Assembly: GCF_029227915.1 (NCBI RefSeq)
Contig: NC_079878.1
Span: 23,523,501-23,587,500 of the forward strand
DNA from: Hydractinia symbiolongicarpus
Taxonomy: Eukaryota > Cnidaria > Hydrozoa > Anthoathecata > Hydractiniidae
Length of the DNA: 64,000 bases
Direction of reading: 5' to 3'
The notes beneath the pieces are model-generated. The model was not told the DNA's origin, did no database searches, and worked only from the letters and a program-made list of their open reading frames with translations. The translations under genes were made by a program, and so were the position numbers. Shown in pieces: positions 47,528 to 58,794 of the stretch (position 1 is its first letter; each line of letters opens with the position of its first letter).

Positions 47528-47748
47528 ATCATGAAAAGAACACACGCACATGTTTACAAAATGATTAGGGAAGTAAAAATACGCTGAATTTTTTTCTTAA
47601 CACGATGCGGGTAAGTAAAACACATCGATCGAAATTTTATGCAGGTTATACAAAGGTGCGGGCTATCTGATAGCATTTAGTTTATAACTCCCTAAAAAAG
47701 CTGAGCTGCGGGTTATACGATGTGCGGGTTATCTACCGGAAAATACGG

Positions 47749-48668
47749 TACTAGACACAGTTTTTGAAGTGAGATCGCCACCAAATGTTTCCTACTATTA
47801 GTTGGTGCCCAAAAATATTGGATTCCAGACCCTCTATAATGGCGTCAAAATGCCGTATTTCAGTTTTATGTCATTTCAAATACAGACGTAACACAACATT
47901 TTTTACAACATAACATCATAAAAAATATATAAGCTTTATGCTAACTTAACTAACATAACTGTTTAGTTTACATATAGAGACTTTTTAACTGCCGTTAATA
48001 ACTAAACACAACTAGTCTGTCTTTTGCATAATGCTTACACATGTGTTGCCTTAGGGGAACTCTTTTCTTACTATGGAATGTTATTTATACCATAAACCTT
48101 GCCCCAACCCAACAAACCTTAAAAAACTAAAAATATATGTGTAAAATTTAAAATAGAAAAAAAAAGCAAATTGCGGCTATAATAGAGGAATCTGGGATCC
48201 AAATATTTTCTGGCACCAAATTATGGTGGGTGACATTTTGTGGCCACCTTACTTCGAAAACCGTGTTGCTGGCCCTATGTATTCTGTCTAATCAGAGAAC
48301 ACTATGCTTTTCAGTAAGGCGGACAGCTTCTAAATATTTTTTAGTGTCTTTACTACTCCACAAGTTATTTCAGCTTCATATTTTATTAAGCTTTTATCCA
48401 ATATTATATCTTTATATTAACAGCAGCATCACTAAGATGTTTAAGATAGTGATGGCTACAACAGGAAACAGTTTAGTGCTCTGAGTATGTTACAAAGTCA
48501 CGCTTATGGATTTTTTCATGGTTAACAACTAGTATATATCACTAAAGAGCCAACAGTCCAAAGGTTAATTATTTCAATTTAAAACACAAGCATTTAGTGT
48601 ACATACCATTAAAATATTCACCATTTAAAACTGCAAAACAAAATGATTTCATCTGAAAATAAAGAGTA
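47749..48668. other. Intergenic, no gene seen
   Basis: AT-rich; the open frame at 48230-48484 has no domain. Confidence 0.35.
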
Positions 48669-48813
48669 AATATTATAATACCCGTATACGTCTGTCCGTC
48701 TGTCCATCTGTCTGTCACACAAAATGGTAGTTTAGCTGCGCAGGTAGCGAGACACACGCAATGCGGTAAAAAAAAGGACGGGCGAACCTGTGGATTTGCG
48801 GGCTAACGACTAG
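48669..48813 (+). mobile_element. Short Helitron-like element
   Basis: TATTATAATACCCGTATACG and a GTCTGTCC-rich block at the left, then GGACGGGCGAAC, a partly eroded hairpin (CCTGTGGATTTGCGGG) and CTAACGACTAG|T. The initial TC is not clear. Confidence 0.6.
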
Positions 48814-49781
48814 TATATATACTTCTTGCAGACATCATTGATATAGGTCTAATTTTGTTTGAAAAGTCTTTAGCCAGAGGAAAAACTGTGATGCTGGACA
48901 TGATAGTAAATTGCAGTCATAATTGTTTTGGATCCATTGCAACAAAGTATAAATACAGTTTCTTCTAGTGTCTTCATTCACAGACATTAAAACATCTGAC
49001 AGTTGTAAAGTTTGCAGATTCAAAATGCATGTAACCCATAAAAATTCATAATCGAGAAGTAAGTGACTGTAACATTATAACTTTTAATTAGATTACACAC
49101 CTGAGTAACATATGTAATACTTCAAGTAGATAACTGCAACATCAACTGAGCTGCAATAATGATTTAATTTTTTTTCTAAAACCGTAAGCATATGCTATAA
49201 AGACATGAAAGACATTCATTTACCTAAGGATATATATACATGTATGTAATAACACATTGAAAATAATTATACTTGAATGGTGGATGCAGATTATCAAGTA
49301 GCATTAACACAACTTGTTCAAAATACATAGAGCACGTTCCCAACATTTTGAAAGCTATTATTCCTACTCAACTTTTGATAATAAAAAACTTTCAAACTCA
49401 GAACTGCAACAGACAATTATGGGTAACAAGTATTGTTTCAAGCAGGTATACCAACAAATGTTTTTCATAGATCATGTAAAGCTCAACACAAAAGTTATAT
49501 ACTTAATGTAAACAGATATTTTGTATGAAAAGCCATTATTATGGCTGTGTGAGCTATTGTCTTGATGAAACTGTCTCTGGGAACAGTTTAAGTCTTTAGT
49601 CCATGCTATGCAAAAGACAGATCACAATGCTGTAACAGCATCCAAAATAAAGATTAATACATAAAAATGGTTTGTGAAAAAAGGCATACACAGGCATACA
49701 TTTTATTTTGTACATTTCCTTGGTGTATGGAAAGGTCAAGATTTAAAATTATATCATAAAATCATTGTAAAAAAGGGGTTT
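48814..49781. other. Intergenic, no gene seen
   Basis: No supported coding or element ends between the Helitron-like copy and the LINE tail. Confidence 0.35.
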
Positions 49782-49969
49782 TATAATAATAATAATAATA
49801 AATATTTAAAGTGGCTAGCCCAGAAAATCACAAAAACCTATAGTTAGTGGATTGTTTCCACTGGGGGCCACTAGAACAAAAAAGAAACAAAAAATGATAA
49901 ACCTTAGACTGCCTCAGCTCAATCAAACATAGTAACATTTATAATCTGTGAAAATTGAAAAGAAAAAGA

Positions 49970-50011
<42 letters not shown>

Positions 50012-51540
50012 AAAAAATTCAAAAGTGATCTCCATTAGAATTTGCCAAATACATTAGAGATGGAAGTCTTAAACGAAAGCAGACTTCCATCACAGGTCAC
50101 TTGGTCTGGAAGATTATTCCACACTTTTGCAGCTCTAAATGGGAAGGCTTTTTTGCCAAATTCCGTGTTGACCAAGGGAAGTGTGAACCTGTTTTTTGAA
50201 GCTCCTCTTGTTTGATGATTATGACAGTTTTTTGTCAAAAGGAATTTTGAGCGCATGTAATCAGGAGCAATGTGATTCATGGCTTTGAAAACTAATATGG
50301 CATCGTTTTTGATGAGTAAATTATTCATTGAATATTCCCTCTCTTTCCCAAGAAAGGTACGGACACATTTTAATCGTTTTTCTAGTTTTCCCAATCTACC
50401 TTGGGTGGCACAAGCCCATGCCGAGGAGCAGTAGTTGAAATATGGCATGACAAGTGCATTAATTAAAAGGTTTTTTGTGTGAGGTGTTAAACAGGATGCA
50501 ATGGTTTTAATTTTAGAATATTTAATTAGTATTTTTCTATTTATGTCATTAATGTGCTTTTCCCATTGCATTTTTTGATCAAATGTTACCCCAAGATATT
50601 TAACTTTTTCGCTCCTCTTCAAAGGAATACCCATATAGTTGATAGTTTTGTTCTCAACTTTTTTTAACTGGCTGTGGTTGCCGAAAAAGATTGTTTCAGT
50701 TTTGTCCGTATTAATAGTCATTTTGTTATTATTCAGCCAGAGGTCGACTTGCGAAAGTTCTAACTCGACCTGGGAGACAAGGGTATCCAAGTTTTTATGA
50801 GACGAAATAATTATTGTATCATCCGCATATAGATGGTGGTAGTTTGAATTGATGACAGATTTTAAGTCATCAATATACAAAAGAAAGAGCAGGGGCCCCA
50901 ACACAGATCCCTGCGGCACCCCAAAAGCGTCTTCATGAAGCAGATCTGATCCTGTGTCGTTTACAAGAGTCAGCTGCATTCGGTCCGTTAAGTAGGACTC
51001 GAACCAGTCAAAGGCAGCATCTCTGATGCCAAAACACCATAGTTTTTTTAACAAAATTTTATGATCAACAGTGTCAAAAGCTTTTTTAAGGTCAATGAGC
51101 ACAGCACAAACAAAGTTATGTTGGTCGAGCTCAGTAAGAATAAAATCAGAAACATCGACTACTGCAGTTTCTGTGGAAAAGAGTTTTCGAAATCCGGACT
51201 GTCTGTCATTCAGGAAGTTGTGCTCAGAAATAAAATGAGACATTTGCTCATGCACTAACTTTTCAAAAATTTTCATAGGAATTGGCAAAATGGAGATAGG
51301 CCGATAATTAGTAGGATCTGCTTTATTGCCACTTTTAAAAATAGGCGAGACCCTTTTAGTCTTCCAACATTTAGGTACATAACCAGTAAATAAAGATTTG
51401 TTGAAAAGACTTGATAAATAAATACTTAAAACTGACGAACCTGCTTTTAGCAGTCGTGAACCAATTCCGTCCAAGCCTGTAGCTTTATTAAGTTTTAGTG
51501 ATCTAATTATTTTTTCGACACTTTTGGTTAATAACAATTA
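49782..51540 (-). mobile_element. 5'-truncated non-LTR retrotransposon (CR1/L2/Jockey-like LINE)
   Basis: Minus-strand element with a reverse transcriptase frame (50035-51537), then a 3' UTR. The UTR includes a T-rich run (+ strand A run at 49974-50009) and ends ...GGCTAGCCACTTTAAATATT followed by an ATT trinucleotide tail. A short tandem-repeat tail instead of poly(A) is typical of CR1/L2-type LINEs. The upstream endonuclease is missing, as in most LINE insertions. Confidence 0.75.
50035..51537 (-). CDS. LINE reverse transcriptase (N-truncated ORF2)
   Basis: An uninterrupted frame of 500 codons. Reverse transcriptase blocks are in order: NKATGLDGI near residue 17, NYRPISIL (78-85), LIDLKKAFDTVDH (147-159, first catalytic Asp), GVPQGSVLGPLLF (206-218), HLYADDT with the catalytic YADD at 237-240, and KTETIFFG (block D). 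A thumb/C-terminal region ends AFPFRAAKVWNNLP, common in Jockey/CR1/L2-like LINEs. The enzyme copies LINE RNA at nicked target DNA in the nucleus. The apurinic endonuclease normally upstream is absent, so this copy cannot move alone. No stops or frameshifts suggests a young insertion. The start codon is not natural; the frame simply opens at the truncation. Confidence 0.9.
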   Translation of the reverse strand: MLLTKSVEKIIRSLKLNKATGLDGIGSRLLKAGSSVLSIYLSSLFNKSLFTGYVPKCWKTKRVSPIFKSGNKADPTNYRPISILPIPMKIFEKLVHEQMSHFISEHNFLNDRQSGFRKLFSTETAVVDVSDFILTELDQHNFVCAVLIDLKKAFDTVDHKILLKKLWCFGIRDAAFDWFESYLTDRMQLTLVNDTGSDLLHEDAFGVPQGSVLGPLLFLLYIDDLKSVINSNYHHLYADDTIIISSHKNLDTLVSQVELELSQVDLWLNNNKMTINTDKTETIFFGNHSQLKKVENKTINYMGIPLKRSEKVKYLGVTFDQKMQWEKHINDINRKILIKYSKIKTIASCLTPHTKNLLINALVMPYFNYCSSAWACATQGRLGKLEKRLKCVRTFLGKEREYSMNNLLIKNDAILVFKAMNHIAPDYMRSKFLLTKNCHNHQTRGASKNRFTLPLVNTEFGKKAFPFRAAKVWNNLPDQVTCDGSLLSFKTSISNVFGKF

Positions 51541-52720
51541 ATTGGTTTTTCAATTAATTGGTTAATAACAAAATGCAGTAAAATATTTTGTATAACACCT
51601 CCTCAAATGCCTATTTATAATCTAATGTCCACATATATAATATATAGCTATAAACATATGTTTAACAACGATTATAAGAACTTGGAGTCGCTTAGCTAGC
51701 TACATACATGAGGTATGGCGTGCAGGTTTTTATTAGGTTTCTGAGTAAAGCTCACTCTTAGGTTGTATTAGCTCAACAGCACAAAAAGCAAAACTAGGAA
51801 GCATTTCCAGGACAGTAAAATATGTAGCTAAGTAAAAAAATTTTGATTTCATTGAAGAAGAGGAATCAAAGATTATTTTCATCCTCGACCATATGAAAAC
51901 AAGAAGCAATATCATGGGATATCTACTGCGCTACAACTGCTTAAAGTCACGTCACTTTCGAAACCGACACAGGGACTGACATTACTATAATCAACATGTT
52001 AGACCCAGCAGAATAAAAACAATGTAGAAATTAATAGTGAGAATAAAAGGTCAAAAATAATAATAAAATATACCAGGCAAAAAGTCTTTTCGGCACTACT
52101 CAGCTACAGGTCACATATAGTGTATTAAATCTGACGCATGCCCATAAAACCGGGAAGGAGAAGTGTAAAGTTGGTTTACACCACGGCCGTGATAGTTTTC
52201 GCGAACGCAGAGTGCAACTAACTTACAACACTTCCTACTTGTCGTCGTCGAACGTTTTCTCTATCTTGACATGGAGAGCCGACTGTGAGACATTCAGCAT
52301 GGTCTCGTTACCATCGTTTTGAACGCCTTGCTAGATGCATTTGGTGCATCCTTGACATCAGGGATCTCTTGGTCCCTGAGCCGGATATTTACGGAGCCGT
52401 CATCAATTTTTTTTATAAATGCAGCATTGTCCTGAGAAAGAGGTTTTAGTCATTGAATCAGTCAAACTTAAAAAAAATATTTCAAAGACACATGTCCTTT
52501 TCGTTAATAACGAAATATAAAGAAATTGTATAACAGAAAACACTTCATTGATCAGCCATATCCTATTAATCATCTTAAAAGCAAGGCTTGTAAGAAGCAT
52601 TTGACCGTAATAATAATATCGGTGGTAGGTCTATTAGATCCCGTGAAAGAGACTTTTTTTATGAGTATGTTTAAACAAAGAAATTGAAAAGCATGAGGGC
52701 CTAATGGAAAATGCGGTTAA
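51541..52720. other. Intergenic, no gene seen
   Basis: Includes TTAATTGG direct repeats right at the LINE 5' junction (51536-51565). No gene recognised. Confidence 0.35.
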
Positions 52721-52835
52721 GGTGGATTTCCACTTAAACGAAATTGATTGAATCGACTGACAAAAAGTAGGAAGCATTTCCCCTCTTACATTTCAAAATC
52801 GACCTGGCTGATTTTTCTTTAGTGGAAACCGGCCC
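52721..52835. mobile_element. Small MITE
   Basis: GGTGGATTTCCACTTAAACG on the left is mirrored by CTTTAGTGGAAACCGGCC on the right, with weaker inner pairing (AATCGAC near both ends). About 115 bp, non-coding. Confidence 0.45.
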
Positions 52836-53554
52836 TTGGCATTATTAGCGAGCCTTCCTGTGGCCAGTTTTGTGAAGTTGTGGCGTTGTTCTCTTCATAT
52901 ATTACCTGTAGCCTGTTCATAAAAAACTTCTTTGACCAACTAGATTATGTCTCGCTTGCCAAAAACGTTCAATATGGAACCGTAGCAGTGATGGAGAATC
53001 AGTTTTATAGGGTGCATTTTTTAAACGTTTTGTAACTTACTCCCCTCCACACTTAAGATTGGAAAGTTACTTTACTTTTATTTCATATGATTAGCCTTAT
53101 TAACTTTAGTTGTTTCCAGAAGGCATAAAAAAATTACATTCTGGGACCCATTATCAAGTTTTAAAAGAGGAAACAAAAGACTTTTAAGGAAAACGAATAG
53201 GATATTAGGATTTATCAGCAAAAATTATTTAAGAAGATAGAGTCTCATATAATCATTAGAACAGGATTAATTGTATTTTTTTAATTGTTTGACTGTAATA
53301 TTTAAAACTGCAGTGAAAATTTTCACTGCATGCAGTTGATATTCGTGGTCATTTCTGTATAAGACATCAAATGTTTGGCCAGTTATAGAATTATTGTATA
53401 GCTAAACATAAAAATTTGCATGTTTCTATAGCTAAACTTTGATTTTCATGATCGGAAATGTCACATGATTATTTGTTAGGATAGCCATTATGATATGACA
53501 GTTTGGACAACTGCGAATTAGACTATTTCTCCTAAATAAGCTAGCCCCGGGTTA
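52836..53554. other. Intergenic, no gene seen
   Basis: No supported feature. Confidence 0.35.
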
Positions 53555-53802
53555 ACCCAAGCCATGTGAGGGAAATTGGGAAGATGGCACACTGTGTGGG
53601 CCGTTGGATGTTGCCGGGAGTTGTCTAGTAGAGCGCGGGCTCTAATTGGGTCTGCGTAGCTCAAAATGAGCATTAAATACTCTAGGACTCTCCATCTACG
53701 CCATGGCTCCTCCTGGAAATAATAGACAGGGTATATCCCTCGATATTTGTGAGGCTAGCCATGTAAAATATGCACATCTATCTATCTATCTATCTATCTA
53801 AA
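53555..53802 (+). mobile_element. SINE-like or LINE 3'-end fragment with (TCTA)n tail
   Basis: A GC-richer 200-bp segment ends GTGAGGCTAGCCATGTAAAA, then a CTAT tetranucleotide tail at about 53776-53800. The GGCTAGCCA-x-x-TAAA end resembles the 3' end of the LINE at 49782 (GGCTAGCCACTTTAAA). SINEs commonly share a 3' end with the LINE that moves them. No clear tRNA A/B boxes, so either a SINE or a truncated LINE; the left border is approximate. Confidence 0.5.
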
Positions 53803-55052
53803 TTAGGAGAGTTTTAATAGCTTAACTTGGAGAGAATAGTCTATTTAGGAGATGGAAAATTTTAATCGACAATATCTTCGCAATCTTTGTTGGTCCCACC
53901 AACCAAACTCGTTTCCAATCGACTAGAACAAGGTCCGGGGCGAGATTGTCCAAGTAGCTTATTTTGTCTATGATAGCGTAATTAGGACATCATAGCCTAA
54001 CCATGCGGCATCTTTTTTTAAATCAAAGTAGTCTATTTCGGCGGTTTTTTAAAACACGCCGGAAAAAAATATTGTGCGCATGCGGATTAGCAGCAAAACA
54101 AATTAAAAGCAATATCTTCAAAACGCACCATAACATTTAGGAAAATAATACTTCTACATCCGAGGGAGGTTTGTTAGATCATACTTAACCTTAAAGATCG
54201 GTGCGACCACTGACCAGAAGGCTGTAATAAGCAAATTTAATGTTGATAGGCTAGTTAGGAGATAAATTTTGCCTAATTTGTCTATCATAGCATATTTAGG
54301 CGGAATAGTCTAATTTGCAGTTGTCCCTAACTGTATGACATTCCGATGGGAGAATGATTCAGATATTCTCCTGATGAATGAGAATTTGAGCTAGCTACAC
54401 ATTACCGCTTGAATGTAACTTTACATGTATGCAAGATTTACGACCTCATGTCACAATTTCATGTCTACATAAGAACCTTCACATATCTTTTGTTTACAAA
54501 AGAACTTAATTGCTTTCTATTGTTATCGTTGTGGATGAGTCATAGCAATAAGATTAAATTTTTGAAACACGATCTAACGAAGCTTTTCTAAAAAGTTACG
54601 TGTATTTTAGGCGTGAAATATAACATTTAGCTTTGTGTGAAGAGAAATAAAATTGCACGCACGCTTTTCGTAAGACACAAGCATCAGACAAAACGTAACA
54701 TTTATAAACGAATGGTTTAGCATTGCCGTTCGTGAGTAAAAACGATAGATAAAGAAATAATAAACAATAGAACAATAAAATCTTTGTTAAATTTTACTTT
54801 CTTTCGTTGATCTCGTGAGCAATTAAATTCTCCTTAGCAATTAAATACAACAATGGGACGGACACACGCAATGCACATGAGCTAATTAAATTTTGCGAAC
54901 AAGACATGAACTCTATTGTTTCAACATGCAATAAAAGCTCAAAAACAGAAGGTTAGCAATAACAACGAAAGTTCGGACGCTATGGAAGGACTGTGCAAAG
55001 TCGATAACTATCGTGTACATGTAAAGTTACATTCGAGCGATACTGTAGGCTA
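53803..55052. other. Intergenic, no gene seen
   Basis: AT-rich; no supported coding or element ends. Confidence 0.35.
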
Positions 55053-56086
55053 AAGTACTGGAAAAAGGTTGTTTAACAGCGCGCTTCGCGTATAGCGACC
55101 TTATTCTCGATCCGTTTTTTTACTTTCAACTTGTATCAAGAGGGCTTCGCGATGCATCCGTCTCGATGTCATTCTCGAAGCTATCGAGGCCACGAACACT
55201 TTTTCATAACAGAACTATTTTAAAAATAAGAGTGTATTCAACAATGATTGTGGATGTTTAAGTATAATTATACTTCCTTTGTGTTATATTTTTTTAACTT
55301 ATGCATAACAATCTAGGGTATACAGCTAGCGTTAATCTTTCTTTTTTAGATCACATTTTAAAAATTTAAGAACTAAGAACGGCGATAGAAAAGCTTCGTT
55401 AGATTGCATTTTAAAAATTTAAGAACGAAGAACGGCGATTAAAAAGTTTTTTTAGATCGCATTTTGAAAGCTTAAGAACGAAATGCGCCGATAGAAATGT
55501 TTTTTAGATCTAATTTTAAAATTTTTTATAAACGAAAAGCGACGATAAAAATGTTTTTTTCAATCGAATTTTGAAAGTTTTTATAAACGAAAAGCGACGA
55601 TAGAAATGTTTTTAGATCAAATTTTAAAAGTTCTTACAAACAAAAAGCAACGATAGAAATGTTTTTTTAGATCAAATTTTAAAAGCTTAAGAACGAAAAG
55701 CGGCGACAAAAAAAGCTTCGTTAGAGATCGCATTTTCAAAGTTTAAGAACAAAAAGTAGCGTTAGAAAAAAAATATGTTGAAAAAGTAATGCGCTAGAAT
55801 TACTTTAATAAATACGAAAGTTTAATAAATACGAAAATTTTCTTATAATATACACCTATTTAAAATAAAAAAAAGATAAAGCAGAGATGTGTTTGAAATA
55901 AAAGACTTTCTCTCTATTCTCATTAAAAAAACTTTCTCTTTATTCTCATTATTACCTACCACCGCGACACATCGAGACGGATTTTGTCACGATACTAGAT
56001 TCTCCATAGATCGCGACAATTCATTTTGATTGTTTCTTATTATTATAAACGCGCTCGATATGTTAAACAACCTTTTTCCAGTACTG
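55053..56086. mobile_element. TA-flanked TIR element with an internal minisatellite
   Basis: The left end AGTACTGGAAAAAGGTTGTT (from 55054) pairs with the right end AACAACCTTTTTCCAGTACT over about 25 bp, with TA just outside both. A second inverted pair, ATCCGTCTCGATGT and ACATCGAGACGGAT, lies further in. There is no transposase. The middle is an eight-copy tandem repeat. Confidence 0.65.
55349..55770. repeat. Minisatellite, eight copies of a 50-57-bp unit
   Basis: The core AGATCRMATTTTRAAARYTT followed by a GAACGAAAAGCGGCGATAG-like segment recurs eight times. It sits inside the TA-flanked TIR element at 55053-56086. Units differ by point changes and T-run length. Confidence 0.75.
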
Positions 56087-56393
56087 TACACAGGAACCTT
56101 TTGAATTATTTGACCAACTATCAACATCCTAATGCAGTAGGGCCACTATTGAAAATGCATTGAAAAAATGATGTGGATGGTCGGCTATATTTCTGCTTAA
56201 TTTACCAATCGTCAAAAGTAAATAAACTTTAGCTGTTCTGAAAATCAGGCTGAAAAAGTTAGCCAAAGGTAAATGAATTTATTTATTTCCTTAAGACTAA
56301 AGGGTAATTCCTGGCTGACATTATTTGTTTACATTTCAGAGGTTAGCTGATTTGGCATTTGCATGGCAGAAACGATGCTGAGATTTGGTAAAG

Positions 56394-57475
56394 CAGTCCT
56401 CGAAATTAGCCCACAAACCTGTCGGCAGTAAATTGCTGACGACATAGTCGTTTGCAGCGGCAATTCCTTGGCAATAATTTGCAGACATGAGAGAGTGATG
56501 TGTTGGCAATTTTGAAAATATTAATTTTTGAAACTTCAATAGTCTTAACAACCCTCTTCAGGCGTGTGATTAATCGCACACCTGAAAAATAGAGTTTTTA
56601 AAATCAACCTATAAAATCCATTTTGTAGCGTGCGATGGCCTCGAAATAATTTTTGGAGACTCGTCAAACAAAATTTCCGCCACATTTCGTCAGATAAAGC
56701 GTCCAATAGATTTTTGTCTTGGTCGAAAACGTTTTGTCTTAGAATTATTGAATAGTCCTGGTCCTTTTAATCCACGAGCAAGCCTATTCATAGCCAACCT
56801 GACCATCCTAGCTATTTCACCAACTCCTGACTTAGTCAAAAGAACTATGTAGACCTAAATCTCTGTGGCCTGTCCCCTTCGTCGTTGGTAACCAGGTCTT
56901 ACACAAGAAATCCAGCCATGTGGTCCTTAACTAATGCGGAGGTGAACGTCGACGGAGCGCGGATGAATTAAGTCTGCAAGACTGGACTTACAGGCGGAAC
57001 AGACATTTTATCGTGGATTTAATTGTAGATAATTTCTTCATTTGACAAAGCAATTGAAAACCATAGCTCGTCCGAATCTAATGGATTTTCTTTATGTCGC
57101 AAGTGTTATTTAAGCAACTTTAAAAACGAAATCCATGTGCGGTAAAAAACATTTGTTTGCATCAGTGTTGGTAAAATGTAGCTGATGGATAAAGATTTTT
57201 TGTAATTTGAAAACATTAAGTTTATAAAAATGACAGTATATTCATGCATAATATTTCGGATATGTAGAAAAGGAAGTTAAGATTGAGAGAGTTGCTATAC
57301 GTAGACGCTCGATCATCGTATTTGGGGTTCACGAATCAAAAGGTCCCCCACTTTTCTACCGCAAAATTAGCGCGCAGCAAAGATTAGCCTTGGCAGTTTT
57401 TAGCGATTGCGAAATGAAACCGCGCCAGCAATTGCGACGGCAATTGCCAATTGCCGACGCTAATTTCGAGGGCTG
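56394..57475. mobile_element. hAT-like element with 5-bp duplication TAAAG
   Basis: The ends CAGTCCTCGAAATTAGC and GCTAATTTCGAGGGCTG are inverted repeats with one mismatch, flanked by TAAAG on both sides (56389-56393 and 57476-57480). Subterminal GGCAATT / AATTGCC motifs occur at both ends. The 1.08-kb interior has no intact transposase. A 30-bp near-palindrome (centre GATTAATC) lies at 56557-56586 and copy B of the candidate structured RNA at 57264-57359. Confidence 0.65.
57264..57359. ncRNA. Candidate structured RNA element, copy B (96 nt)
   Basis: The ends GTAGAAAAG and CTTTTCTAC form a perfect 9-bp stem, differing from copy A at two pairs, each changed on both sides. The blocks GAAGTTAAGATTGAGAGAG, TTTGGGGTTCACGA and GGTCCCC are conserved with copy A while the helix between them differs. 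It lies inside the hAT-like element at 56394. Confidence 0.4.
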
Positions 57476-57480
57476 TAAAG

Positions 57481-58475
57481 AGAGATTTTTTTTGTGGATT
57501 TCTTCTCACAGAAACAATATTTGAGGTTCTATATTTATCTTGTAGACATATACACAAGTTAATGATTTTTTTGACTTTTAGTTCTAGTTTCCTGCAACTG
57601 TTTTTAAATTTATCTCTGTAAAATACTGCCCAGCTGTGACACTGCTCTCACTGGCCATGCTTTATAAACAGACATTATTTTTAGGACTGTGGGTCATGTT
57701 ATTGTTTTGGCTGAGTAAGAAAATGTAAACAAAAACATGACAGCATTTTGGCAAACATAATTAAAAGAAATTGTTTTACATCGGTTTTTATTTTGCAAAA
57801 TTTAGTTATGGATGACTTTGACTTGTGCCTTACAGACGTTAAAAAGGGGTTTTAATAATAAAATTCTAATGACATTATGTGTGGCAACAATATACTTTAA
57901 TAAATTATATAGTTTATTTCACTTATCTGTTCGGTCATTTTCATTGAATAGTAGATATTATCATGTCATAAACAAGTGAGTTACAAAAACCTATAAACCA
58001 GAAATCCCATGATCCCAGGCATTTGATCCCAAGATATCCCGAGATATAGGCATCCGATGCCCCGTTCTATAGGCATCAGACCCTCCAATCCAGGCATCAG
58101 GTCCCCTGAACAAGGGTTGTTCATGCTCTTCCTAATTACACATTAGTTTTTGTTTAGGGAACATCTCCATGCTCGTTTCAAAAACAATAATTTCGATTGG
58201 CATAAAATATTTTTTAAGATGATCTTTATACAATTTTATAACAAATTTTTAAGTTTGTTTTGTTTGTTTCAAAATAGTTTCGTTTTCTAATCCTTTTGCC
58301 TTTATTTCAATTTATTTATTTATTTCAAAATTAATTTGTTTCGACACTTTGCTAACTTCAAATTAAGTGTATATTGTTTCTAAGGTACTTCTATAAAGTT
58401 TCTAAAGAAATTTAATTATCAAATACTTGCATTCTTTATCAATTCATCACCATAGACTGTTTAAAAATTATAAAA
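57481..58475. other. Intergenic, short AGGCATC repeats
   Basis: AT-rich; AGGCATC/GATCCCA-type words recur at about 58017-58110. No gene seen. Confidence 0.35.
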
Positions 58476-58794
58476 AACACCATTCTGGAGATCATTTTTC
58501 TTTAGTGTTGAATGTAATTCTAATCTATTTATGTCTTTGCAATCACATTGAGCACATTGAAATGATTTGCGTCTGGTAATAGAGCAATATAGCAGGTATC
58601 ATTTTAGGTTTAATTGACATGTATTTCACATCTTAGTGCCCAGGACTTAATTATTAATTCCTGTTAAAAATATTGAACAATGTTAAAATTAAAGTATAGA
58701 TAATAATTTTCTTCTTTTATCTTCGCTACCTTCGAACAACTGGTGGCCACTGAAAATATCAAAAATAAATATAAAATACATTTAATAAGACACA
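58476..58794. repeat. Dispersed repeat, copy B (about 319 bp)
   Basis: Same-orientation copy of 46776-47086, with a short insertion (ACTGGTGGCC near 58740) relative to that copy. The terminal repeats of the TA-flanked element are not present here, so it is a fragment or a shared sub-element. Confidence 0.7.

Larger units (their letters stand above)
43342..47748. mobile_element. TA-flanked TIR transposon interrupted by a nested element
   Basis: Terminal repeats are CCGTATTTTCCGGTA on the left and TACCGGAAAATACGG on the right, each flanked by TA (43340-43341 and 47749-47750). Subterminal copies of ATAACCCGC and GCGGGTTAT occur near both ends. Perfect ends and TA duplications fit the Tc1/mariner/IS630 group. 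Subtracting the nested hAT-like element leaves about 1.3 kb with no recognisable transposase, so it is non-autonomous. Confidence 0.7.

Noticed and set aside
43342-47748. A protein-coding transposase inside the nested element pair
   Set aside because: No frame over about 85 codons and no DDE or BED motif in any frame that I could recognise.
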